Shown piece by piece: positions 43,889 to 53,413 of a DNA stretch of 64,000 nucleotides. Location of the stretch: contig NZ_JACIJF010000006.1 in the NCBI RefSeq assembly GCF_014199255.1, positions 172,076-236,075 on the forward strand, given 5' to 3'. Position numbers and translations under genes: made by a program. The DNA is from Sphingomonas xinjiangensis. Its GTDB lineage: Bacteria > Pseudomonadota > Alphaproteobacteria > Sphingomonadales > Sphingomonadaceae. Below the pieces are notes generated by a model that searched no databases, was not told the origin of the DNA, and saw only the letters and a list, made by a program, of their open reading frames with translations. Position 1 is the first letter of the stretch. Each line of letters begins with the position of its first letter.

Positions 43889-44029
43889 TCACATCACCGG
43901 CGCGACGGTTCCTGCATCGAACATGGCGCGGATGACGGCGCCGGCAATGCCGCACAATAGCAGGGTAAGCCACGCAAGGATCACCAGCATCCTGGTCGAT
44001 CTGCGTGCCTTGTTGAACATCCGTATCAT
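43889..44029 (-). CDS. possible 46-residue single-pass membrane peptide
   Basis: A short frame starts MIRMFNKARRSTRMLVILAW, continues LTLLLCGIAGAVIRAMFDAG and ends at 43889. A basic N-terminus followed by one about 20-residue hydrophobic helix is consistent with a small inner-membrane protein. No clear ribosome site precedes the ATG at 44029, so it may not be translated. Confidence 0.4.
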   Translation of the reverse strand: MIRMFNKARRSTRMLVILAWLTLLLCGIAGAVIRAMFDAGTVAPVM

Positions 44030-44338
44030 GCCGTCAGATCCCGTGACGTGTTGAGCCCAGGGCCCTTCCTTTCCATTGTAGAACCGAAAGCCGCCCGCTT
44101 CCCGCGCCCGGGCTCCGGTGTTTTACGCAGGAATTGTGCGTACCTGCCGACCGTCGCCGCTCAAGGGCGATCCGCGCCACGACGTGCGCCGCGGCAACGG
44201 CAGGAATGTCTGCGCCAGGAGGTCATGCTCGGCCAGCGCGGCGGCTTCGGCCACTGCCCTTGCCCCAGGAACCCGCAAAAATCGCTTTCGAACCGCCAGC
44301 CACCGGCGTAAACGGTTATCCCCGAAGGGAGCGCACCG
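44030..44338. other. intergenic region without a supported gene
   Basis: About 300 bases precede the small membrane protein gene. Frames on both strands stay open by chance in GC-rich sequence, but none has family motifs. The last 20 bases carry GAAGGGAG, the ribosome site of the next gene. I see no tRNA, hairpin with a T run or known riboswitch. Confidence 0.5.
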
Positions 44339-44632
44339 ATGAGCTTGACGCTGCAACAGGACATGAGCACGCACCGGCGTTGGCGCACGGCGATGGCGGG
44401 CGCCGCCCTCGTGCTTCTGGTGCTCCCCGCGATCGCCATGCAGTTCACCGATGCCGTCAGATGGGACGCGCCCGATTTCGCGGCGGCTGCCCTTCTCCTT
44501 GCCGGCGTCGCCGCAACCGCCGAGCTCGCCTTCCGCTTGCTTCCGCCCTCTGCAATCAGGGCCGGCGTGATCGGATTGGCCGTAGCGGCCGCGATGGTCG
44601 TCTGGGCGGACGCCGCCGTCGGGATCTTCTAA
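44339..44632 (+). CDS. small three-helix membrane protein of unknown function
   Basis: A 97-residue protein. After a polar start (MSLTLQQDMSTHRRWR), three hydrophobic helices (about 17-35, 45-65, 72-92) are separated by short loops; the first loop is AMQFTDAVRWDAPDFAAAAL. The AMQFT-x-V-W--DF pattern recurs in small Sphingomonad membrane proteins of unknown role. GAAGGGAG about eight bases before the ATG supports translation. It stands alone upstream of a TonB-dependent receptor. Confidence 0.7.
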   Translation: MSLTLQQDMSTHRRWRTAMAGAALVLLVLPAIAMQFTDAVRWDAPDFAAAALLLAGVAATAELAFRLLPPSAIRAGVIGLAVAAAMVVWADAAVGIF

Positions 44633-45018
44633 GCAGGCACCTGCCTTTGCCGCGTGCGGCATGCAGCGCGCCCGCGCTGCTCCCATGTTCGGCTGCATAA
44701 GGCGAGAGCGCAGCGCCGCGCGCGCTGCCTGATCTGCACGCCGGCGCTTCGCGTAAAGCGCTGACAGGCAAACCACGCCCGCAATGCGCATCGGCGCGCC
44801 CATGATGAAGGACGCCAATCCGCGCCTTCGCTGCGGTTAAGACGCGTATTTATCAGACAAATCAAACACCGTTGGCCGCACCCGGTTCGCTGCCTGCTCC
44901 GCCGCCATCGCCGGCGCATCATGACGGCTGTGTGAAATTGCGCTTGCTTTCCCCCGCTGCCGAGTCGTAGTTTTGTCCTACTAAAAGAGCGGCCGATGCC
45001 GCCCCGAGGAGAGGACCA
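44633..45018. other. 386-base leader region of the TonB-dependent receptor
   Basis: No gene with family motifs is seen on either strand. A GCAGG/CCTGC mini-hairpin follows the preceding stop. The part from about 44830 to 45000 is less GC-rich (TATTTATCAGACAAATCAAA, TAGTTTTGTCCTACTAAAAG) and probably holds the receptor promoter. It ends with GAGGAGAGG before the ATG. A long 5' leader is plausible, but no known riboswitch fold was recognised. Confidence 0.5.
44944..44973 (+). promoter_or_regulatory. possible promoter of the 45.0-kb receptor
   Basis: TTGCTT and TAGTTT hexamers are 18 bases apart, 46 bases before the receptor ATG. The -35 match is moderate and the -10 match weak; the call rests on position and on the local drop in GC content. 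Confidence 0.3.
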
Positions 45019-47937
45019 ATGGCTTTCAAGCCCGCTTTTCTGTGCACTGCTTCTGTCGGTTCGTTGATGTTCGCGGCCATGCCGGTTGCGGCGCAAACGG
45101 CCGCGGATCAGACGGCAACGCCGGCAGGTGACGCCGCCTCGGCGCAGGATCAGGCGCCTGCGGACGAGGAGATCGTCGTCACCGGTGTGCGCGGTTCGAT
45201 CGTCGGCGCGCTCAACGTGCGGCGCGAATCCGTCCAGATCGTCGACTCGGTCGTGGCCGAGGATGTCGGCAAATTGCCCGACAATAATGTGGTGGAAGCG
45301 CTCCAGCGCGTCACCGGCATCCAGGTGACCGACCGCGCTGGCGGCGAAGCCGCGGCCGTCACCATCCGCGGCCTTTCCGATCCGCTGACCACGCTCAACG
45401 GCCGCAACATCTTCACTGCGGCGGGCACGTCGTTCGCGTTGCAGGACGTGTCGGCCAACCTGGTCAAGCAGGTCGACGTGTACAAGACGCGCGCCGCGGA
45501 TCAGATCGAAACAGGCCTTGCCGGTCAGATCGACATCAAGACGCGCCGCCCGCTCGATTTCGACGGCTTCGCCATTTCGGGCCTGGCGCGCGGCATCTAC
45601 AGCGAACAGGCCGACAAGATTAATCCCAACGTCGCACTGCTGGTCAGCAACCGGTGGAGCACCGGTATTGGCGATATCGGCCTGCTCGTGAACGGCAGCT
45701 ATTCGCGCTACGAATACCGCAACCAGAATGTCCAATCGGGTGCGCTGGTGCCGTTCCTGACGGCTGATGGTCCGCGCCCCGCAGTCACCCCGACCGAAAC
45801 CTGCGGCGGTGACAATCCGCCTGCGAGCTTTGTCGGCCTGGAGCGCCTGTTCCCGACCGATTGCCGGGTCGTAACCGCTGCCAATCGCTTCGGCACGACC
45901 TGGACGCCGGGTCTCGATCGCGGCCTATCCACCGCGGCCGGCTCGACGCTCAACATCAACGGCGCCGAGATTCCCTATTATCTTTCGCGCGACGCCGTGA
46001 TCAGCTCGGACCTGTACGGCAAGCGCGAACGGCCTTCGGTGAACGCGGCGCTGCAATGGGCGCCCAACAGCAGCTCGGTCTATACCGCCGAGTTCTTCTA
46101 CAGCGGCTTCCGCGGCAATACGTCGAACAACCTGCTGTTCACCTTTGCCGATTGGTGGGGCAATCTCGGCTCCAATCCCGGCTCGACCTTCGAGCTGTAT
46201 GACGGCACCAACATCATCAAGTCGCGCCGCGCCGGCGCGGTGGCAGGCTTCAACAGCGCCGATTACGCTACCAACCGCACCGACAGCTACGTCTATGCGC
46301 TCAACGGCACCTGGGACGTGGGCACCGGCGGAAAGATCACCGCGGACGTCACCTATCAGGACAGCACCAACGAAACCGCGTTTTTCGCGATCCGCACCAG
46401 TCGCGGCCCGCTCGATCTCGATGTGGACTTCAACGCTGGCGGCGGCATTCCCGCCTACAGCTTCGGGAACCCCGGCGTCCTGACCGATCCCTCCGCCTGG
46501 ACCCTGGGTGAGCTGTACGACAGCGGCACCCGCGGTACAGGCAACGCGATCACTGCGATGCTCGACGGCGAGCAGAAATGGGATGACGGCTTCCTTCGCC
46601 GCATCAAGCTGGGTTTCCGGTACGACAATCGCGACGCATCCACGTTCGTGCGCGATCAGGGCGGCGCGCCGCTGGGCACGAACCTCACCGCGCTGGGCGA
46701 GGACGCGATCTTCACCAACGCGAACTTCTTCGATGGCCGCGCCGACGTGCCGAGCAGCTGGGTCCTTCCCGATGCAGCGGCGCTCTATCAGGACGCGGAC
46801 GCCCTGCGCACCCGCTACCGTGCCGTCAGTCCCAACCTGCTGCTGTCGGACCAGCTTTCGTTCACGCGCGTGTTCGACATCAACGAGATCAACACCGCGG
46901 CCTATGCGCTGGCCGATGGCGAGCTCTCGCTGTTCGGTCGTCCGCTCCAGCTTCAGGCAGGCGTGCGGTTTGTCGCGATCGACACCGACTACACCTATTT
47001 CGATCGCACCAGTGGCGCCGCGACTCGCGTGTCGACCGGATCATCCAAGTTCCTGCCGAGCGTCACCGCGCGTTATGAACTGACCGACAATCTGCGCCTG
47101 CGCTTCAACTATGGCGAAACGCTGCGCCGCCCGGCCTTTGGCGATCTCAATCCGAACTACACGCTCACCGGCGACCTTTCGAACGTCGGCTTCGGCACCG
47201 GCTCCGCCGGCACCGCCACCTTGGCGCCGACGCATTCGAAGAATTACGATCTGGCGCTGGAATGGTATTTCGAACGCAACAGCGCGATCTATGTGACGGC
47301 GTTCCGCCGCGAGATCGATGGTCTGGTCGTGCCGCTGACCATCCGCGAGGTCCTGCCGAACAACTACCTCACCAACAACTACACCGAAATCTTCAACATC
47401 ACGCGTCCGATCAACGCCTCCGACGGCGTGCTGAAGGGTGTGGAGATCGGCGTCACCTACTTCCCGAACTATCTGCCTGGTCCGCTGGACGGCCTTGGCT
47501 TCACGGGCAGTGCGACGATCCTCGATTCGACTCAGACGATCCCCGTCACCGACGCCAACGGCGCGATCACCGGCGAAAGCGAATCGTCCTTCTTCGCGGT
47601 GTCGAAATTCTCGTACAACGCCACTTTGGCGTACGATAACGGCCCGATCGGCGCGCGGCTGTCCTACATCTGGCGCAAGGGCTTCCTCAACAACAACGAA
47701 GCGCGCGCCTTTGCCAACCCGATCGGCATGTGGCGCAAGCCCGAGAGCAGCCTGGATCTCCAGCTGACCTGGAACGTCGCCAAGAATATCGGCGTCACCT
47801 TCGACGCCGTGAACCTCACCAAGTCGAAGCAGCAGAACTATTATCAGTTCGGCGACGTCGGCGGCGCCGATCAGTTCAACTCCAGCACGCTCCTGCTCGA
47901 CCGCACCTTCGCACTGGGCGTGCGCTTCTCGATGTAA
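45019..47937 (+). CDS. TonB-dependent receptor (Caulobacter/Sphingomonas type)
   Basis: The 972-residue protein has a signal peptide ending near PVAAQ, an acidic linker, TonB box EEIVVTGVRGS, then QIVDSVVAEDVGKLPDNNVV, EALQRVTGIQVTD, VTIRGLSDPLTTLNGRNIF (plug), a long 22-strand barrel and a C-terminus LLLDRTFALGVRFSM. The SVVAEDVGKLPD-NV-EALQR-GVQ block is the mark of the TIGR01782 group, expanded in sugar-scavenging alphaproteobacteria, so an oligosaccharide ligand is likely. GAGGAGAGG upstream is a strong ribosome site. No sugar enzymes flank it. Confidence 0.94.
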   Translation: MAFKPAFLCTASVGSLMFAAMPVAAQTAADQTATPAGDAASAQDQAPADEEIVVTGVRGSIVGALNVRRESVQIVDSVVAEDVGKLPDNNVVEALQRVTGIQVTDRAGGEAAAVTIRGLSDPLTTLNGRNIFTAAGTSFALQDVSANLVKQVDVYKTRAADQIETGLAGQIDIKTRRPLDFDGFAISGLARGIYSEQADKINPNVALLVSNRWSTGIGDIGLLVNGSYSRYEYRNQNVQSGALVPFLTADGPRPAVTPTETCGGDNPPASFVGLERLFPTDCRVVTAANRFGTTWTPGLDRGLSTAAGSTLNINGAEIPYYLSRDAVISSDLYGKRERPSVNAALQWAPNSSSVYTAEFFYSGFRGNTSNNLLFTFADWWGNLGSNPGSTFELYDGTNIIKSRRAGAVAGFNSADYATNRTDSYVYALNGTWDVGTGGKITADVTYQDSTNETAFFAIRTSRGPLDLDVDFNAGGGIPAYSFGNPGVLTDPSAWTLGELYDSGTRGTGNAITAMLDGEQKWDDGFLRRIKLGFRYDNRDASTFVRDQGGAPLGTNLTALGEDAIFTNANFFDGRADVPSSWVLPDAAALYQDADALRTRYRAVSPNLLLSDQLSFTRVFDINEINTAAYALADGELSLFGRPLQLQAGVRFVAIDTDYTYFDRTSGAATRVSTGSSKFLPSVTARYELTDNLRLRFNYGETLRRPAFGDLNPNYTLTGDLSNVGFGTGSAGTATLAPTHSKNYDLALEWYFERNSAIYVTAFRREIDGLVVPLTIREVLPNNYLTNNYTEIFNITRPINASDGVLKGVEIGVTYFPNYLPGPLDGLGFTGSATILDSTQTIPVTDANGAITGESESSFFAVSKFSYNATLAYDNGPIGARLSYIWRKGFLNNNEARAFANPIGMWRKPESSLDLQLTWNVAKNIGVTFDAVNLTKSKQQNYYQFGDVGGADQFNSSTLLLDRTFALGVRFSM

Positions 47938-47944
47938 CGATGTC

Positions 47945-47968
47945 GCCGCCGGGGCTCGCTCCGGCGGC
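47945..47968 (+). terminator. hairpin after the TonB-dependent receptor
   Basis: GCCGCCGG and CCGGCGGC form a perfect 8-bp stem with an eight-base loop, seven bases after the stop. It is followed by AGCTTCTCCTT rather than a clean T run. Confidence 0.55.
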
Positions 47969-48361
47969 AGCTTCTCCTTCACGTCGGGCGGGCTCCATCC
48001 GCAACATGCTGCATCCACCTCCCCCTAAGGGGGGAGGTCGCGAGGCTCGGCACCTCACTGCCCAGTTGCAGCGGAAGGGGGGGCGGCGCTCCAGCGCCTC
48101 GCGGTTTGCAGCGCAACCGCCTCCGCTCCACGTCGCGCTAGGCGTCGCCGCCCATGGAGCGATACAATTTGCCAGCACCGTCACTTTCGCAAGAAATTCG
48201 GCATGGCGCCACTGTCCGTTGGCGAGAGCTTCAGGAGAAGGTGCAGACCGTCGGCTAGCTCCCAACAATGAAGCGCGCTGGGATGAGCGGCTGGCGAAGG
48301 TGGCAACCCTGGAGCCGGAGAAGCTCGCTCCCAAGACCACGTGTTTGCAACGTATATCGCC

Positions 48362-48401
48362 AAAGAAAAAGCCCTCCTCCAGCATCCCGGAGAAGGGCTT
48401 T
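48362..48401 (-). terminator. ftsH terminator
   Basis: AAGCCCTCCTCC and GGAGAAGGGCTT form a 12-bp stem (one mismatch) with an eight-base loop; on the minus strand it runs into TTTTTCTTT. It lies 30 bases after the ftsH stop. Confidence 0.88.
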
Positions 48402-48430
48402 CGCGTCAGTGGTAAGCCTAAGCCCGAACC

Positions 48431-50404
<1,974 letters not shown>

Positions 50405-50473
50405 GTGGTGCTCGGTACCTTTCCAACGCTCAACATAGGAGCGCGCAGGTTAATCGCAATGGAACAACGTTGA

Positions 50474-51487
50474 TCAGTGTGATCGGCGCGGCGGTGCCAC
50501 GCTGAAGGTCCATGTGGCATCGCGCGCGCGCGCTTGCACCCCCGCAATCGTACCGGTGCCGCCCCTGTCGAGCATTTGCACCAAAGCATCCAACCGCTCC
50601 AATTTGGGCGACGCGGAAAGCTTTGCATGTTCAATGACTTGGCAGATCGCGCGCTTTGCGAGCCGTCGGCGGATCTCGTAAGGCATTGATTTTATTGAAA
50701 CCGACACGTTGTACGCGTCGACCAGATAGTGGCTATCGGCCCGAAGCGCCCATTCCTGCTCCGCAAAACAGGCCAACGCGTCCTCGGCATGCCGCAGGTT
50801 GCTCGCCGCAAGGGCCAGGCGGTCGGACCGCAACTCGCCCGTATCAGCCAGCAACTGCCGGATCCGCGCCCGGTCGAATCGAGCATGGCGGTTCGACGGA
50901 TCCTCGACAGGCTCAATACCGGCGGCCCGCACCACGCCTGCAAGTTCAGCGCGGCTCCACCCCAGCAGCGGCCGCACCAGCGCGAGCCCCGGCCGCAGCG
51001 TGCGGCGTTCGGCCATCGCCGCCAGCCCGCCAACGCCGGCCCCGCGCCGCGCCCGCATCAGGAACGTTTCGGCGACGTCGTCCTGCTGGTGCGCGACTGC
51101 CAGCCACGGCGCATCGCCTGCCCACTGTGCAAGCAAGCGATAGCGCAACCGCCGCGCCGCTTGCTGAAGATTGCCGGTCAATTCCGCGTTAGGGCCCCGC
51201 AGCACCGCGTGCGGCACGTTCAGCCGGCCACACACCGACCCGACAAACGCCGCCTCCTCGGCAGCCCCGGCGCGCAGCCCGTGATCCACCGTCGCGGCGA
51301 TCACCGCCCCCGGATACGCCGCCGCCGCCAACAGCAGCAGCCCCAGGCTGTCGCCGCCGCCCGACACTGCCAAGGCCAGCCGTCGATCGAGGGAGGGCGG
51401 GACTCCGGTCAGCGCCTCCAGATCATGCCGAAACCGCTCAACCAGATCGCTCAGCGGCGTCAGCTCACTTGCACTTGTTGGTGGCAC
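50474..51487 (-). CDS. tilS: tRNA(Ile)-lysidine synthetase
   Basis: A 337-residue N-type PP-loop ATPase with SGGGDSLGLLLLA (SGGGDS 42-47), VDHGLRAGAAEEAAFVGSVC, RYRLLAQWAGDAPWLAVAHQ, DDVAETFLMRARRGAGVGGL and VEDPSNRHARFDRARIR. It turns the C34 of tRNA-Ile(CAU) into lysidine. GTG 51487 overlaps the last 23 bases of ybgF; no start further in is clearly better. Confidence 0.93.
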   Translation of the reverse strand: MPPTSASELTPLSDLVERFRHDLEALTGVPPSLDRRLALAVSGGGDSLGLLLLAAAAYPGAVIAATVDHGLRAGAAEEAAFVGSVCGRLNVPHAVLRGPNAELTGNLQQAARRLRYRLLAQWAGDAPWLAVAHQQDDVAETFLMRARRGAGVGGLAAMAERRTLRPGLALVRPLLGWSRAELAGVVRAAGIEPVEDPSNRHARFDRARIRQLLADTGELRSDRLALAASNLRHAEDALACFAEQEWALRADSHYLVDAYNVSVSIKSMPYEIRRRLAKRAICQVIEHAKLSASPKLERLDALVQMLDRGGTGTIAGVQARARDATWTFSVAPPRRSH

Positions 51488-52400
51488 GGCCCTCTGCGAC
51501 CCCGGCCTTCATCTCGGCGGACAGCCGGTCGCCATACAGCTGGGTCAGCTCGTTATAGACCTTGCAGACCTCGGTTGACGGCTTCTTCAGCTTGGTCAGC
51601 GCATCGGCCAGATAATACAGACTGTCGGGCGCCCGCTCGCCATTGGGGTTCTTCTTGTAGTTTTCATAGAACGCCACTGCCGCCAGGCTCGGCGCACCGG
51701 CGTCCAGGTACGAGCGTCCGAGCAGATTCTGCGAATAGCTGGCGCGGCGGTGCTGCGGATACTTATTCACCACCGTCTCGAACTGCGCCCGCGCTTCCGG
51801 GTAGAGCTTGGCCTGCCACAGGCGATAGCCATAGGTGTACGCGTCCTCGGCGGCGTCGCCGCTGCTCGGCTTCGCGACGGCCGCCACCAGCTGCGCACGC
51901 GCGCCGTTCGGCTTCTCCGTGAGCGCCGGCTTGGGCGTGCCCGCAGCCGGCCGGGGCGCGGGGGCAGGCTCGTCCAGCGCGGCAGTATCGCCGGCCACTG
52001 CCGCGCCGGGTGCCGGCGCGGGTCGTGGTGCCTCAACGCCCTTCAGCCGCGCATCGGTCGCTGTCTTGTAGGCGTTGAACGCGTCTTCCAGCTGGCGTAG
52101 CCGATACTGGCTCTGCTCCACCTGGCCGGTCAGCGTGGTCAGCTGGCCTTCAATCGCCGCGACACGCTGCGTCAGGTCGGCGACCGGGCTGCTTGCGGGC
52201 ACGCCGGGAACTACGTCGTTGATCTCGGGCCGGATCTGCGGCTCGACCGTCTGACCGGCGCCGCCTGGGAACACCTTGCGCTGCACCGCGCGCATTTCGC
52301 GCTCCAGCTTGTCTACGCGGACGTCGACGCTCTGCGCCTGCACGGTGCCGCTGGTCCCAAGCGCCGTTGCGGCAACCGTCACGGCCATCATCATACGCAT
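51465..52400 (-). CDS. ybgF: Tol-Pal system coordinator YbgF/CpoB
   Basis: A 311-residue periplasmic protein: signal peptide (cleavage after VQA, about residue 22), a coiled-coil trimerisation segment (VADLTQRVAAIEGQLTTLTG, about 72-118), a Pro/Ala-rich linker and a C-terminal TPR domain with DAYTYGYRLWQAKLYPEARA, NLLGRSYLDAGAPSLAAVAF and DSLYYLADALTKLKK. It links cell-wall synthesis to outer-membrane constriction through Tol-Pal; the tol genes are not in this window. Confidence 0.92.
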   Translation of the reverse strand: MRMMMAVTVAATALGTSGTVQAQSVDVRVDKLEREMRAVQRKVFPGGAGQTVEPQIRPEINDVVPGVPASSPVADLTQRVAAIEGQLTTLTGQVEQSQYRLRQLEDAFNAYKTATDARLKGVEAPRPAPAPGAAVAGDTAALDEPAPAPRPAAGTPKPALTEKPNGARAQLVAAVAKPSSGDAAEDAYTYGYRLWQAKLYPEARAQFETVVNKYPQHRRASYSQNLLGRSYLDAGAPSLAAVAFYENYKKNPNGERAPDSLYYLADALTKLKKPSTEVCKVYNELTQLYGDRLSAEMKAGVAEGRATNKCK

Positions 52401-52481
52401 CAGATCACACCCCCCGGTGGATTGGCTGAAAGGACTGGATGTTGCGCCGCATAGACGAACCCGGCGCTTTTGTCGCGTCCT

Positions 52482-53306
52482 TCACTCGGGCGCCGCGCTG
52501 GCATTGCCGGTCTCGGCTGCTGCGCTGCCACGCGCCTGAAGCGCGGCAGCGCTCACCGGCACGTTCACCGTCTCCACGCCTTGGCCAAGCGGCGGCACCT
52601 GCGACCCGTTGATCAGCACCTGGATGTGATCGGGGCGGCCGGTCCGAGCGACCGGATCCTTCGCGTCCTGCGGCACGTCGAACCGCTCGCCCGCCGCCAT
52701 TTCCTTCTCGAACAGCCGCTTGCCCGCGCCGTCGCGCACCCGAAGCCATACCGCCTCGGTTGCGACCAGCGTCACTTGACCCCCGGCAATCGGCGTGGGG
52801 GAAGGCGCCACTGCAACGCTGGCATTGGCGGGACCACCCGCCGACGCGGTATCGGTCGGTGCCAATACGTCTTCGGGCGGTGTACTGGCGCGGAACAGGT
52901 TGGTGCCGTACCACAGCCCCACGCCGGCAAGCACCAGCAGCGCCACCACCAGCGCGCTCCAGGCGAAGCCGCGCGAGGGCACCCGGGCGGGGTCTTCCAG
53001 CGGATAATATTGCGGCGCCGGCGAACGCTCGGGCAGGGATCCCATGGCGTTGCGCACATCGCGCGCAATCGCCACTTCATCCTCCCCGACCGCGCGGGCA
53101 TAGGCCTTGGCAAAGCCGAGCGCATAAGTCGAGGAAGGGAGCCCGGAATAGTCGCCGCTTTCGATGGCCTCCAGATGGCGCTGCGGGATGCGCGTGCGAA
53201 CGGCGATCTCGGCCAAGTCCAGCCCCTGGACCTCGCGGGCGGCGCGCAATCTGCCGCCCGCGCCTAGGGGCGTAGCATTGGCGTTTGGGGCAGTATCGCC
53301 TTCCAT
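52482..53306 (-). CDS. RodZ-like HTH/DUF4115 membrane protein
   Basis: A 274-residue protein. The N-terminal HTH_25 domain (about 17-85; GLDLAEIAVRTRIPQRHLEA, GLPSSTYALGFAKAYARAVG) is followed by a linker, one membrane helix (about 113-132) and a periplasmic DUF4115-like domain (VTLVATEAVWLRVRDGAGKR). This is the cytoskeletal RodZ layout linking MreB to the wall machinery. The GGAG six bases before ATG 53306 decides the start. It is between ptsP and ybgF on the same strand. Confidence 0.87.
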   Translation of the reverse strand: MEGDTAPNANATPLGAGGRLRAAREVQGLDLAEIAVRTRIPQRHLEAIESGDYSGLPSSTYALGFAKAYARAVGEDEVAIARDVRNAMGSLPERSPAPQYYPLEDPARVPSRGFAWSALVVALLVLAGVGLWYGTNLFRASTPPEDVLAPTDTASAGGPANASVAVAPSPTPIAGGQVTLVATEAVWLRVRDGAGKRLFEKEMAAGERFDVPQDAKDPVARTGRPDHIQVLINGSQVPPLGQGVETVNVPVSAAALQARGSAAAETGNASAAPE

Positions 53307-53413
53307 CCTGGTCTCCGGCCAAGGCGTCGGCACCGCTGCCGCGCCTTCGTTGCGGGGATGTCCCTCACACCGGTGCCGCTGTCAACGCCGCGCCGCCGCA
53401 AATCGGCGGATAA

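Larger units (their letters stand above)
47938..48430. other. 493-base region between receptor and ftsH with hairpins only
   Basis: It begins with the GCCGCCGG/CCGGCGGC hairpin (47945-47968) that probably ends the receptor transcript. A CCTCCCCCT/AGGGGGGAGG palindrome follows near 48021-48040, related in style to the intergenic repeats at 31.5 and 39.2 kb, and the ftsH terminator is at the right end. No frame between them shows protein-family motifs. Confidence 0.5.

Noticed and set aside
44123..44818. Minus-strand frame overlapping the small membrane protein gene
   Set aside because: No motifs or ribosome site; the plus-strand frame has a good GAAGGGAG site and a clear three-helix pattern.
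48000..48360. Hidden gene between the receptor and ftsH
   Set aside because: Frames on both strands are low-information and Arg/Ser/Pro-rich; the region is explained by hairpins and terminators.
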